The notes: a model not told the origin generated them from the letters alone. DNA of 64,000 bases from Psychrobacter sp. APC 3281 (GCF_030407815.1 NZ_JASDCS010000005.1:219227-283226), one strand, 5' to 3'; positions 18,010 to 27,437 are shown, counted from the first letter of the stretch. Numbers and translations are program-made.

Positions 18010-19059
18010 CTAGTTGCTTGATAAATGATTGCTGATTAAGTCAACCATATAAGGTTGATAATACTCTGGAATATCATGTGCCATGCCTTCGATGAGATGG
18101 AACGTAGCATTAGGAATGGTCTTGGCAACGACTCGGCCCTGCGAGGCAGGCAGGAGTCCATCAGCGCTACCATGTAATACAATCGTTGGTGCTTTGACTT
18201 GCTTACTAAACCGACTGATAGAGCCTGATGCCAAGATAGCATTGAGCTGCTGTACTGTACCAAGCGGGTGAAAATTGCGCTGATAGCGAATCTTAGCGAT
18301 TTCACGGACCATACGCACATTCACATGACCTGGTGTACCAACGGTCTTCATAAACCAAACACTATGACGCACGATATCACGCTCAGAATGACTTTCTGGT
18401 CGATTGATAAGGGTGTATAGCTGTTTGGGCTTGGGTGGCTTCAAAAACGCACGATTGGTCGTGGTAAACATAAGCGCCATTCGCTGTACCAAGCTTGGAT
18501 AACGTGCGGCCACGATTTGTGCAATCATACCGCCCATCGAAGCCCCAAGCAGGTGTGTCTTACCAAGCTTTAGTGCTTTAATCAAACGTGCGGTGTCTTC
18601 AGCCATATCCGTCAAGTTATAAGCAACCTGCGTGCTTTTGTTAGACAGCCCTGTCTGTAGACGAACCATCATTTTAAGCTGGCTAATACGCGGCAAGCCT
18701 TCTATCTGCACTTTAGAAGACAAGCCGATATCACGATTATCAAAACGAATCACAAAAAAACCAGCATCGATAAAGCGCTTAATAAAATTGTCTGGCCAAA
18801 ATATCATTTGTGAGCCTAGCCCCATGATCATCAGCAGCGGCGGATTATTGGGATTACCGCCAGCTTCGACGCACAACTCAATACCATCACCGATGTCAAT
18901 CATTGCTTGACGAAGGTGCTTACTCAAGTCAGAGTCGCGCCATTGATGCTCCCCAAATTTGCGCCACTCAGGAGTAGGGTAGTTATTCAGATGATCTTCT
19001 AGATTATTATCCAGCGTTTCAGGCAATTTAGCACTATTGATGTCATTTGATTTTGTCAT
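18010..19059 (-). CDS. Alpha/beta-fold hydrolase
   Basis: A 349-residue cytoplasmic hydrolase. The nucleophile elbow GASMGG places Ser174; the acidic residue is in GSADGLLP (about 297) and the catalytic His in GMAHDIP (about 327). The oxyanion region is MGLGSQMIFWP (79-89). The sequence resembles the esterase/aclacinomycin-methylesterase group common in proteobacteria, and no signal peptide is present. The gene lies 27 bases downstream of a rubredoxin gene on the same strand and is probably cotranscribed with it. The substrate is unknown. Confidence 0.85.
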   Translation of the reverse strand: MTKSNDINSAKLPETLDNNLEDHLNNYPTPEWRKFGEHQWRDSDLSKHLRQAMIDIGDGIELCVEAGGNPNNPPLLMIMGLGSQMIFWPDNFIKRFIDAGFFVIRFDNRDIGLSSKVQIEGLPRISQLKMMVRLQTGLSNKSTQVAYNLTDMAEDTARLIKALKLGKTHLLGASMGGMIAQIVAARYPSLVQRMALMFTTTNRAFLKPPKPKQLYTLINRPESHSERDIVRHSVWFMKTVGTPGHVNVRMVREIAKIRYQRNFHPLGTVQQLNAILASGSISRFSKQVKAPTIVLHGSADGLLPASQGRVVAKTIPNATFHLIEGMAHDIPEYYQPYMVDLISNHLSSN

Positions 19060-19086
19060 GAAGTGTCCTAATTAGAGGGTCATCTA

Positions 19087-19251
19087 CTACAGCTCAAGCA
19101 TCTCAAAATCAAGCTTGCCGACACCGCACTCAGGGCAAGTCCAGTCATCAGGGATGTCTTCCCACTTAGTACCAGGTGCGATACCTTCTTCTGGGCAGCC
19201 AAGCGCCTCATCATATATCCAGCCGCAGACAATACATTCATAACGTTTCAT
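19087..19251 (-). CDS. rubA: Rubredoxin
   Basis: A 54-residue protein beginning [16 protein letters not shown] and ending [10 protein letters not shown]. The iron ligands are the two CxxC pairs Cys6/Cys9 (CIVCG) and Cys39/Cys42 (CPECG), with the usual spacing, and the aromatic core residues (Tyr4, Tyr13, Trp30, Trp37) are in place. Rubredoxins are one-iron electron carriers, for example for alkane hydroxylases or superoxide-scavenging enzymes. AGGA lies about 6 bases before the ATG. The codon count is too small for many gene-length cut-offs. No rubredoxin reductase or alkane hydroxylase is visible in this window. Confidence 0.95.
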   Translation of the reverse strand: MKRYECIVCGWIYDEALGCPEEGIAPGTKWEDIPDDWTCPECGVGKLDFEMLEL

Positions 19252-19497
19252 AAATAGTCCTATCGATCATTACCAGTATTACAGTTACAGCGTGCTATAA
19301 ACGCTCATTTTTAATATTACAGCTATTATATTAGACTGCAAAAACGCACGTAGTTTAGCATATAACCGCAATTTTCATAGTTAAGTTTACACTTGTATAT
19401 TGAGATGACTTTTCTTTTATCAAGTCAATCACATACGTTACCTTATTAGCGCTTGATAACAAGACTGGACGCCAGCCCGCCATACGAAAACCAATTA

Positions 19498-19506
19498 TGC
19501 TATAAT
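19498..19506 (+). promoter_or_regulatory. Extended -10 promoter upstream of apt
   Basis: TGCTATAAT, an extended -10 element with a perfect TATAAT at 19501-19506, about 110 bases before the apt start. No good -35 is seen 17 bases upstream, as is common for extended -10 promoters. It is the clearest signal in the 365-base rubredoxin-apt divergent region (19252-19616), in which I see nothing else. Confidence 0.5.
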
Positions 19507-19616
19507 AATCGCCGCTAAATTCACAGTAATGCTTAGCATTTATCGCTGATATATCATCCAGTTGTTGTCTTATCTAAACTAACTAAACCATCTAAATACA
19601 TAAGCTAAGGGTCATC

Positions 19617-20183
19617 ATGAGTACCAATGCCGCCGCCACATCCACCACCAACAATGAGACGTCTCATGTGCTCAATACTGACCATCCGTTTTGGCAGATT
19701 ATTCGCACAGTACCAGACTTTCCAAAAGCTGGCATTGATTTTTATGACATTACCCCGTTACTGCGCAGTCATATTGACGCTGTCATCGATGCGCTGCTTG
19801 CCGCATTGCCAGAAGGGCTTATGGACGAGGTAGATTGTCTAGGTGCGGTAGAAGCGCGTGGCTTTGTATTTGCCAGTATGCTAGCAGGCCGTCTGGGCAA
19901 AGGCATGATCTTGCTACGTAAACCAGGTAAGCTGCCACCACCTGTTGCCAACAAAGCCTATGCACTGGAGTATGGTAAAGACACGCTTGAGATGCAAAAC
20001 AATCTACCGCCTGAGCGCGTACTATTGGTCGATGACATCTTGGCAACTGGTGGTACGTTGACTACTGCTTACGAATTATGTCAATCAGCTGACCATACTG
20101 TGGTCGGTGCATTAGTGTTATTGGACTTGGTCGACTTGCATGGCGAGTTCCCAGTACCTGTTTATACGGTACTAAAAGCTTAA
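19617..20183 (+). CDS. apt: Adenine phosphoribosyltransferase
   Basis: A 188-residue type I phosphoribosyltransferase that salvages adenine to AMP using PRPP. The PRPP-binding motif VLLVDDILATGGT spans about residues 138-150. Other conserved blocks are FPKAGIDFYDITPLL (34-48) and AVEARGFVFASMLA. The first ~22 residues are a low-complexity Ala/Thr/Asn extension. AAGGG lies 6 bases before the ATG. It is monocistronic, ending in a bidirectional terminator. Confidence 0.95.
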   Translation: MSTNAAATSTTNNETSHVLNTDHPFWQIIRTVPDFPKAGIDFYDITPLLRSHIDAVIDALLAALPEGLMDEVDCLGAVEARGFVFASMLAGRLGKGMILLRKPGKLPPPVANKAYALEYGKDTLEMQNNLPPERVLLVDDILATGGTLTTAYELCQSADHTVVGALVLLDLVDLHGEFPVPVYTVLKA

Positions 20184-20251
20184 AATGAATGGCAGTTTCT
20201 TTGACTACTAGACACGTTGTATTGTCGATATAGCTAAACGATTCTCCAAAT

Positions 20252-20288
20252 AAAAAAGCGCCCTGATACTATGTCAGGGCGCTTTTTT
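20252..20288. terminator. Bidirectional intrinsic terminator
   Basis: A perfect 15-bp GC-rich stem (20252-20266 with 20274-20288), loop TACTATG, flanked by A and T runs, between convergent apt and the protein E-like gene. Confidence 0.93.
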
Positions 20289-20334
20289 TGATACTGTATT
20301 AATGTTTTTTAGTATTGTGTTAAGTAGGCTGTGT

Positions 20335-20802
20335 TTATTGCTCTTCGTCTTGTTCGTAGTCTTTACAAGACTGTTCTATCACCGTACGACCAACTGTCTT
20401 TGGGGTGGTGACTTTAAAGTCTTTTGTGGTCAATATTGGTTTTTCTGACTGCCATGACTTGGTTACTTTGCCTTCAGCATCGTAGTTAACGAAGGCTCGT
20501 CTATAGTAACTGGCATCTTTACATGAAATGAGTAGTTGCTGCTCACTATGGTCAATATTGCTTTTTTCTTCCTTCGAGTCATCTTTATCGGCATCTTTGT
20601 CTTTAGGATAGGTTCTAAGGATAGATACCGTGATATTTTCGACGTCTTTTTCATCTATGATACTGATGTCAGAGCTTTCAATAGAATCCAAATCTATACT
20701 AAAAATTGATCCAGAGCTGCTCTCGGACACCTCTACCCAGTTAACTGCCTGGGCGCTGATCGCTAAAGCACTGCCTGCCAATAATATTGATAGCCGTTTC
20801 AT
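20335..20802 (-). CDS. Surface-adhesin protein E-like exported protein
   Basis: A 155-residue secreted protein. The signal peptide MKRLSILLAGSALAISAQA ends before VNWVEVSES. The mature part has the pattern W-x-V ... FSIDLDSIE near the N-terminus, two cysteines (in LISCKDASYY and EQSCKDYE) and a charged low-complexity loop rich in Asp, Lys and Glu (about 66-85). This is reminiscent of the protein E family (a Haemophilus laminin-binding surface protein), which is widespread in Moraxellaceae with no tested role. AAGG is 6 bases upstream of the ATG at 20802; the open frame to 20823 adds 7 unlikely codons. Confidence 0.6.
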   Translation of the reverse strand: MKRLSILLAGSALAISAQAVNWVEVSESSSGSIFSIDLDSIESSDISIIDEKDVENITVSILRTYPKDKDADKDDSKEEKSNIDHSEQQLLISCKDASYYRRAFVNYDAEGKVTKSWQSEKPILTTKDFKVTTPKTVGRTVIEQSCKDYEQDEEQ

Positions 20803-20912
20803 ATAAGCCTTGCTTCTTGTCATTTGAAGTAGGTAATGATAGCCAACTTACTATTAGTAGGCAAATATCTTTTGTGCCAGCCCAGTATCCGTCGTGCTCT
20901 GTCGTGTGGCTA

Positions 20913-21857
20913 TTATTGTCCGCGAATGGCTGCTAATGTCTTGGCCAGCTCGTCACGCGCCCCGATAAAGCCATCAATACCCTTAGGTAACAAGTCCTGT
21001 GTAACCTTGTCTTGCTGATACGCAGCACTAAACTCTTCATGCGTTAAGCTTACCTGAGTCATCGCTTTCATATCCATCGACATACTCGGAGACAGTTGGC
21101 GAGTTAACTCGGTATCCATGGCTGCCAATTCATCAATGAGATTGGGAGCTATAGTCAACAAGTCACAACCTGCCAATGCCAAAATTTGCTCGGTAGAGCG
21201 GAAACTAGCGCCCATTACTTGTGTCTCGTAACCGTGCTGTTTGTAATACTGATAAATGAGCTTGACTGACTGTACGCCCATGTCATCAGAAGCCGGTACG
21301 TTTTGACGGCTTTGTTGGCGTTTTTGCCAATCTAGAATACGGCCAACGAAAGGTGATATCAGGGTCACGCCAGCATCTGCACAAGCGATTGCTTGGTGTT
21401 GTCCAAACAGTAAGGTCAGGTTGCAGTGGATATTTTGAGTCTCAAGATAGCGCGCCGCCTCAATACCTTGCCAAGTTGCCGCCATTTTGATCAATACTCG
21501 CTCTGAATCGACGCCTGCTTTTTGGTAGGCGTCCATAAACGCCAGTGCCTTATCTATCGTCGCTTGAGTGTCGTAAGATAAGCGAGCGTCCACTTCAGTA
21601 GAGACTCGGCCTTCGATCAGCTCTAAAATATCGCAGCCAACCTGAATGGTCAGCGCATCGATCACGGCATCCACGTCACCATTGTGACGACTCATGGTCT
21701 CTGACAATATGCCTTGGTTGTCAGGATGAATCAGAGCCTTGGTAATAAGGCTTGGGTTGGTGGTTGCATCGATAGGTTTTAAACGGGCAATAGCGGCAAG
21801 GTCACCAGTATCAGCAACAATCGTGGTCATAGTGCGTAGCTGTTGTAATGCGCTCAT
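20913..21857 (-). CDS. tal: Transaldolase
   Basis: A 314-residue class I aldolase of the pentose phosphate pathway that moves dihydroxyacetone units between sugar phosphates. The Schiff-base Lys124 is in VLIKMAATWQG. Other conserved blocks are ADTGDLAAI (15-23), DATTNPSLI (30-38), NLTLLFG and SPFVGRILDW. Length fits E. coli TalB (317). It stands alone, divergent from pheA, with a long intergenic region between. Confidence 0.95.
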   Translation of the reverse strand: MSALQQLRTMTTIVADTGDLAAIARLKPIDATTNPSLITKALIHPDNQGILSETMSRHNGDVDAVIDALTIQVGCDILELIEGRVSTEVDARLSYDTQATIDKALAFMDAYQKAGVDSERVLIKMAATWQGIEAARYLETQNIHCNLTLLFGQHQAIACADAGVTLISPFVGRILDWQKRQQSRQNVPASDDMGVQSVKLIYQYYKQHGYETQVMGASFRSTEQILALAGCDLLTIAPNLIDELAAMDTELTRQLSPSMSMDMKAMTQVSLTHEEFSAAYQQDKVTQDLLPKGIDGFIGARDELAKTLAAIRGQ

Positions 21858-22332
21858 CAGGTATCCTTTTTCTTATTAATCACATGATGCTCCTCTTATA
21901 TATAACAGGGTAGGGAGCTGAACTGGAACTGTAACACAGTTTTGGGCAGGTGTTGCCTCATAGTTATGCTATGCGTCACTGTTATCTGGCTCAGCTGTGC
22001 TAATATTAATAACAGTTGGTATATTTATACGCATTTACGCATGGGCACTGACCTTAGTTTTTGCTATAGTAGAGCCGGCTATATATCAAGCTGCTGTATT
22101 TGGCAGTAAATATAGCATTAACGCTAAATGGCACTAGCAATATAGGGTGTTTTTGATAGACTGTTTTGAGGTTGATTTTGAATATAGTTTCTATTATCAG
22201 GCTTAGCCTTTAACTAAAAACAGAAAACAGTCAGATTTGGCAATAGTGCTACCTAAGTAATAGCAATGTAATAGCAATATTTAAATAATAGTAATATCTA
22301 ACAGCGATAAAATCTAAAAAGGATGGGCGGTA
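21858..22332. promoter_or_regulatory. Long leader and promoter region upstream of pheA
   Basis: 475 bases between divergent tal and pheA. An extended -10 element TGCTATAGT is at 22062-22070, which would give a leader of about 255 bases. The leader holds a possible Phe/Tyr-rich short frame (22147-22206) and a perfect 9-bp pair GACTGTTTT/AAAACAGTC (22159-22167 with 22224-22232). The end is an AT-rich series of AATAGYAAT-like repeats (about 22258-22300). Regulation by attenuation is a possibility, not a demonstration: I see no hairpin followed by a T run. Confidence 0.35.
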
Positions 22333-23505
22333 ATGAGCGAGCAGTCACCAGAGCAAACAATGGATAATCTAAATCAAACCACTACAGGCGCTAGCGATAC
22401 CGCAACTGAAAAAGAGTTTTTAGACAATATTCGCCAAAATATTGACGCAGTAGACTGTGAGATCCAAACGTTAATCAATAACCGTGCAAAGCTGGCTCAG
22501 CAAGTAGCCATGGTAAAGAAAAATTATATCGCCGCTGACGACAATAGCAATCCTATCTTTTACCGCCCTGAGCGTGAAGCACAGGTACTAAAAGCTGTCA
22601 TGGAGCGTAATGCAGGTCCAATCGCTGATGAAAAAATGGCGCGCTTGTTCCGTGAAATCATGTCAGTATGCTTGGATTTAGAAGCGCCGCAGCGTATTGC
22701 CTTTCTAGGCCCTGTCGGTACCTTTACGCATGCCGCTGCGCTCAAGCACTTTGGTAAAGCCGCGGATACCGTACCGATGACAACCATTACTGATGTGTTC
22801 CGCGAAGTCGAAGCGGGGACAGCGATGTATGGCGTGGTTCCTGTCGAGAACTCTTCAGAAGGCGTAGTCAACCATACTCTAGATGGCTTCTTATCTTCTA
22901 CTTTGAAAATCATTGGCGAAGTTGAATTGCCAATTCATCAAAACTTCTTGGTTGCTGAGCATACCAAGATTGATGGCTTGAGCCGTATTTATTCGCATCA
23001 GCAGTCACTTGCTCAGTGCCGTCATTGGCTAGATGTAAACTTCCCTAATGTTGAACGTGTGGCAGTATCAAGCAATGGTGAAGCCGCTCGCCGCCTCAAA
23101 AACGAATGGCATTCAGCTGCGATTGCAGGTGATGTTGCTGTTGCAGAGTATGGCTTGCATAAGCTCTACTCAAATATCGAAGACAATCCAAGCAACACCA
23201 CACGCTTCCTTATTATCGGTCATGAAGCGATTGCGCCATCTGGTCAAGACAAAACTTCTATCGTCGTCTCCGCTCATGATAAAGCAGGCGCACTGATCGA
23301 AATATTAAAACCTTTGTCATATCATGGCGTATCGATGACCAGTATTGAGACGCGTCCTGAGCGTCCTAACAAGTGGGCATACGTATTCTTTATCGATATG
23401 AATGGTCATGTTAATGATCCAAACGTTAGCGCTGCCATCAATGATATTCGTCCATTGGTCAAGGATTTACGCATATTGGGCTCATATCCAAAAGCTGTCC
23501 TATAG
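22333..23505 (+). CDS. pheA: Bifunctional chorismate mutase / prephenate dehydratase
   Basis: A 390-residue P-protein of phenylalanine synthesis. The AroQ-type chorismate mutase domain covers about residues 27-115 (LDNIRQNIDAVDCEI, RAKLAQQVAMVK). The prephenate dehydratase domain begins with IAFLGPVGTFTHAA (about 119-132) and includes VPVENSSEG and NTTRFLIIG. The C-terminal ACT domain (about 305-385) has the Phe-binding region GVSMTSIETRP, so allosteric inhibition by phenylalanine is expected. It is the first of three genes, pheA-hisC-tyrA/aroA, all on the same strand with gaps of about 90-120 bases. Confidence 0.95.
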   Translation: MSEQSPEQTMDNLNQTTTGASDTATEKEFLDNIRQNIDAVDCEIQTLINNRAKLAQQVAMVKKNYIAADDNSNPIFYRPEREAQVLKAVMERNAGPIADEKMARLFREIMSVCLDLEAPQRIAFLGPVGTFTHAAALKHFGKAADTVPMTTITDVFREVEAGTAMYGVVPVENSSEGVVNHTLDGFLSSTLKIIGEVELPIHQNFLVAEHTKIDGLSRIYSHQQSLAQCRHWLDVNFPNVERVAVSSNGEAARRLKNEWHSAAIAGDVAVAEYGLHKLYSNIEDNPSNTTRFLIIGHEAIAPSGQDKTSIVVSAHDKAGALIEILKPLSYHGVSMTSIETRPERPNKWAYVFFIDMNGHVNDPNVSAAINDIRPLVKDLRILGSYPKAVL

Positions 23506-23624
23506 ACAACTACCTATAGATAACTATAGGCTTACTCACTGGTATTCATACATAATAGATGGGTCTTAGCTTTTGCAGATAGCATTCAAACAAAGCATTT
23601 ACAGATACCATCTAAGGATAAACC

Positions 23625-24767
23625 ATGCAGACTACTCAATTGACCGCGTCAGATCTATCGCCGTTAACGCCAGCTTACGACAGTATTTTGGCATTGGCAC
23701 CTTATCAAACCGGTAAGCCAATTGAAGAGCTGACACGTGAGTATGGTGTCTCAGACGTGGTCAAGCTGGCTAGCAATGAGAATCCGATGGGATGCTCCCC
23801 ACGAGTGACGCTAGCAGTGACTGAGCAGCTAGGGCAGTTGTCGCGCTATCCTGATGGCAATGGTTACTATCTAAAGCAAGCGCTGGCTGACTTTAACGAT
23901 GTCAATGCCAATCAAATTACCTTAGGTAATGGCTCTGATGATTTGCTCGATATTTTAGCACGCAGCTTTGTGGGTGCTGATGATGCCATCGTCTATAGTC
24001 AGTATGCTTTTGTGGTATATCCTATGCTAGCGAAGATGCAAGGTGCCACGGGCATTGAAGTGCCTGCTCAACGCTTTGGCCACAATTTAAAAGCCATGAG
24101 CCAAGCGGTTCAAGACAATCCGAATACCAAAATCGTCTTTATTGCCAATCCGAACAATCCAACGGGTACGCAGCTAGAGCAAAAAGAGCTGCGCCAGTTC
24201 GTTGCCAGTGTACCAAGCTCAGTCTTGGTGGTACTGGATGAAGCTTATATCGAGTATAGTCCTGAGAGTAACAACCGCGCATTATTGGATGAGTTCGATA
24301 ATGTCATTATTGTACGTACTTTTTCTAAAGCTTATGGGCTGGCAGGTTTACGCGTCGGTTATGCTCTAAGCTCGGTGGCAGTGGCGGATTTACTAAACCG
24401 AATTCGTCAGCCATTTAACGTCAGCCGTGTTGGTTTAGCTGCCGCTGCTGCTGCACTTGCCGATCAAGACTTTATCGAAAAAACTCGTCTGATAAACGAT
24501 GAGCAAATGCGTTGGTTAGAAAAGCAGTTTGACGCGCTAGGATTGGGTTTTGTGAAGTCGCATGCCAATTTTATTATGGTCGAAGTGCAGGTTGAGATGG
24601 AAGATATAACTGCTGCTTCTATCCATCAGGCACTACTTGAACAAGGCGTTATTGTCCGTCCGTTGGATGCTTATGGGCTGCCTAACTGGCTGCGTATCAC
24701 AGTAGGTGTGGCTGAAGACAACCTACGTTTGATTGATACTCTGCGTTCTATTTTGACTGAAGACTAA
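23625..24767 (+). CDS. hisC: Histidinol-phosphate aminotransferase (aromatic-series position)
   Basis: A 380-residue PLP-dependent class I/II aminotransferase. Conserved features are KLASNENPMG (about 47-56), NGSDDLLDIL, FIANPNNPTGT, VVLDEAYIEY and the PLP Lys in RTFSKAYGLAGLRVGY (about 228-243). Because it lies between pheA and tyrA-aroA, it may well act on aromatic keto acids (phenylpyruvate, 4-hydroxyphenylpyruvate or prephenate) as well as, or instead of, imidazole acetol phosphate. HisC-family enzymes in such clusters are known to do so. A second HisC elsewhere in the genome would support the aromatic role. Confidence 0.85.
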   Translation: MQTTQLTASDLSPLTPAYDSILALAPYQTGKPIEELTREYGVSDVVKLASNENPMGCSPRVTLAVTEQLGQLSRYPDGNGYYLKQALADFNDVNANQITLGNGSDDLLDILARSFVGADDAIVYSQYAFVVYPMLAKMQGATGIEVPAQRFGHNLKAMSQAVQDNPNTKIVFIANPNNPTGTQLEQKELRQFVASVPSSVLVVLDEAYIEYSPESNNRALLDEFDNVIIVRTFSKAYGLAGLRVGYALSSVAVADLLNRIRQPFNVSRVGLAAAAAALADQDFIEKTRLINDEQMRWLEKQFDALGLGFVKSHANFIMVEVQVEMEDITAASIHQALLEQGVIVRPLDAYGLPNWLRITVGVAEDNLRLIDTLRSILTED

Positions 24768-24856
24768 GCGCATCTATAAGTGCTTTGTAATTTAAAAATT
24801 GTTCTTAATTAGCCATTAAAATTTATAACACTAAGACTGGCTCTATCTATGTCTTA

Positions 24857-27211
24857 GTGTGTCCAACGAGAAAAGCCGTGAGTAGTCAGAAAAATAATAA
24901 ACTTCAATCGTCTCTAAATACTACGCTACCTATATTTAAACAAGTTTGTGTGATTGGACTTGGGCTGATTGGTGCCAGTTTTGCGCAAGCTATTAAAGAT
25001 AATGGCTTAAGCGCGCGTCTGGTAGCAGTCGATAGACATGCACCAAGTATTACAGAAGCCATCGAGCATGGTCTGCTAGATGCAGGTAGTGCAAACTTAC
25101 AGGACGTTATCGCTGGTAGTGATTTAATCATTATTGCAGTGCCAGTACAGGCAGTTCAAGCAGTGTTCGTTGATATCAAGCAAGCGATGGATAATGGACA
25201 GCTTGCCAGTGACTGCATCATGACGGATGTCTGTAGTACCAAAGTCAATATCATTGATGCCGCTAAAGCAGTGTTCGGCTCGCTGCCGATAGGATTAGTA
25301 CCAGCGCATCCAATTGCTGGGGCTGAAAATTCAGGGTATCATGCGCGCCGCGCCAGTTTATTTGTCAATCATAGCGTCATTATTTGCGAGCTACCGACAA
25401 CCAGTGCAACTGCTATTGCAAAGTTGCGACTATTGTGGGAATCAGTAGGTGCAAATGTCATGTCAATGGATGCTGAGCATCATGACCGCATACTAGCGCA
25501 CACCAGCCATTTGCCACATTTACTTGCCTTTAATTTGGTTGAGCAATTGGCAAGCCATGATGATAATTTAGATATGTTTCGTTATGCCGCTGGTGGGTTC
25601 CGCGATTTTACGCGTATCGCCGCCAGTGACCCTAAAATGTGGCATGATATATTTTTTGCCAACCAAAGCGCGATTGTTAGCGCCCTTGATGAGTATGGTG
25701 TCTACTTACAGACGATGCGCCAGCTTATTATTGATCAAGATTCAACCGCCCTGATGGGACTTTTGGGCCGTGCACAAGCCGCACGGCGACATTTCGGCCA
25801 TATGTTAGCCAGCACCCCTTATACGGATACTTCTGCCATGTCAGCTTCTTATAATATTACCCCTAGCAATACTGTCTCTGGCACCATTGCCATTCCTGGT
25901 GACAAATCTATCTCGCATCGCAGCATTATGCTTGGCAGTCTTGCCACAGGCGTAACAAATGTGACTGGATTTTTGGAAGGGGAAGATGCCCTTGCAACGT
26001 TGCAAGCATTCCGTGATATGGGTGTGACCATCGAAGGTCCTGATAATGGTAACTTGACCATTCATGGTGTTGGTATGAATGGCCTAAAACCAAGCAAAAC
26101 GCCTTTGTATATGGGTAACTCGGGTACGAGCATGCGCCTACTATCTGGTATCTTGGCGGCGCAATCATTTGATAGCGTATTAACGGGTGATACTAGCCTA
26201 AACAAACGCCCGATGGAGCGTGTGGCTGCACCGCTACGCACGATGGGTGCTGTCATCCAAAGCACGGGTCATAGTGGTACTGCGCCGCTCAGTATCACTG
26301 GTCGAGACACGGCGGGCAAGCCATTACAAGGCACTGAGTATGATATGCCAGTCGCTTCAGCTCAGGTAAAGTCTTGCCTGCTACTAGCAGGTCTATGGGC
26401 CGAGGGTACGACAACGGTCACACAGCCTGAAATCAGCCGTGACCATACCGAACGTATGCTATCAGCCTTTGGTTATCCAGTAACTGTAGAAGGCAATCGC
26501 ATCAGTGTCACTGGCGGTGGCACACTAACAGGCGGCGATATTGCGGTTCCTGCTGATATCTCATCTGCAGCGTTTTTTATGGTAGCAGCCGCCATTAGTC
26601 AAAATAGTGAGTTGACCTTGACGCAAGTCGGTATCAACCCTACGCGTACTGGCGTCATTGATATTCTAAAATTAATGAATGCAGATATTAGCCTAAGCAA
26701 TGAGACCCATGTTGGCGGCGAGCCAGTGGCTGATATTACGATTCGCAGCTCAAACTTGGTCGGTATTGAGATACCAGAGCATCTCGTACCACTAGCGATT
26801 GATGAGTTCCCTGTACTGTTTGTCGCGGCTAGCTGTGCGCAAGGGCGTACCGTCTTGACTGGTGCTAAAGAATTGCGCGTCAAAGAGTCGGATCGTATTG
26901 CGGTGATGGCAGAGGGCTTACAGACGCTTGGCATCGATTGTACTGTCACTGATGATGGGCTGATTATTGAAGGCAAAGGCGCTGCTACTGAGAATGGCGA
27001 TGTAAATAATAGCCAGCCTGTCTTTGGTGGTGGTCACATTGTCTCGCATCATGATCACCGTATTGCGATGAGTTTCTCTGTTGCGAGTCTGCGTGCTGCT
27101 GAGCAAATTACCATTGAGGGTACGGAGACGGTCAATACCAGCTTCCCAGGTTTTGCTGAGCTGGCTAACCAAATTGGTATGTCTATTCAAGTGGATACTG
27201 ATGCTGAATAA
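24857..27211 (+). CDS. tyrA-aroA: Fused prephenate dehydrogenase / 3-phosphoshikimate 1-carboxyvinyltransferase
   Basis: A 784-residue two-domain enzyme. The N-terminal TyrA part has the NAD(P)-binding motif GLGLIG (34-39), MTDVCSTK and the HPIAGAENSG catalytic segment; it oxidises prephenate (or arogenate) towards tyrosine. From about residue 331 the AroA (EPSP synthase) part begins, with PGDKSISHRSIMLG, NSGTSMRLL, QVKSCLLLAG, ELRVKESDRI and HDHRIAMSF. It makes EPSP from shikimate-3-phosphate and PEP. The junction is short. The fusion is known from Moraxellaceae and some relatives. The start is uncertain: a GTG at 24857 or a GTG at 24878, neither with a strong ribosome binding site. Confidence 0.95.
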   Translation: MCPTRKAVSSQKNNKLQSSLNTTLPIFKQVCVIGLGLIGASFAQAIKDNGLSARLVAVDRHAPSITEAIEHGLLDAGSANLQDVIAGSDLIIIAVPVQAVQAVFVDIKQAMDNGQLASDCIMTDVCSTKVNIIDAAKAVFGSLPIGLVPAHPIAGAENSGYHARRASLFVNHSVIICELPTTSATAIAKLRLLWESVGANVMSMDAEHHDRILAHTSHLPHLLAFNLVEQLASHDDNLDMFRYAAGGFRDFTRIAASDPKMWHDIFFANQSAIVSALDEYGVYLQTMRQLIIDQDSTALMGLLGRAQAARRHFGHMLASTPYTDTSAMSASYNITPSNTVSGTIAIPGDKSISHRSIMLGSLATGVTNVTGFLEGEDALATLQAFRDMGVTIEGPDNGNLTIHGVGMNGLKPSKTPLYMGNSGTSMRLLSGILAAQSFDSVLTGDTSLNKRPMERVAAPLRTMGAVIQSTGHSGTAPLSITGRDTAGKPLQGTEYDMPVASAQVKSCLLLAGLWAEGTTTVTQPEISRDHTERMLSAFGYPVTVEGNRISVTGGGTLTGGDIAVPADISSAAFFMVAAAISQNSELTLTQVGINPTRTGVIDILKLMNADISLSNETHVGGEPVADITIRSSNLVGIEIPEHLVPLAIDEFPVLFVAASCAQGRTVLTGAKELRVKESDRIAVMAEGLQTLGIDCTVTDDGLIIEGKGAATENGDVNNSQPVFGGGHIVSHHDHRIAMSFSVASLRAAEQITIEGTETVNTSFPGFAELANQIGMSIQVDTDAE

Positions 27212-27288
27212 ATGAGTGAGTGTGGATCAATACGCTCCTATGATCATGCACTGTAAAGCATCTATAAAAAGCTCAATCTAATATTGTT

Positions 27289-27332
27289 AGCAATGTACTT
27301 ATGTCACTATTGGCATGAGTACATTGCTTTTT
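27289..27332 (+). terminator. Intrinsic terminator of the pheA-hisC-tyrA/aroA series
   Basis: A perfect 11-bp stem (27289-27299 with 27318-27328) with an 18-base loop, followed by five T. It lies 78 bases past the tyrA-aroA stop codon. Confidence 0.75.
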
Positions 27333-27437
27333 ATCTTATAATTTCACTGTAGTGACCCTGCGCTTTCACCACTAAATTGATAATAATAATCAGAATTAGG
27401 TGAGGGTGCGCTTTGCTCTAAAAAGTTGTCCTGTACT

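Noticed and set aside
19252..19616. A small RNA or additional short gene between rubredoxin and apt
   Set aside because: Only a promoter-like element for apt is visible; no terminator-like hairpin or coding frame with a ribosome binding site.
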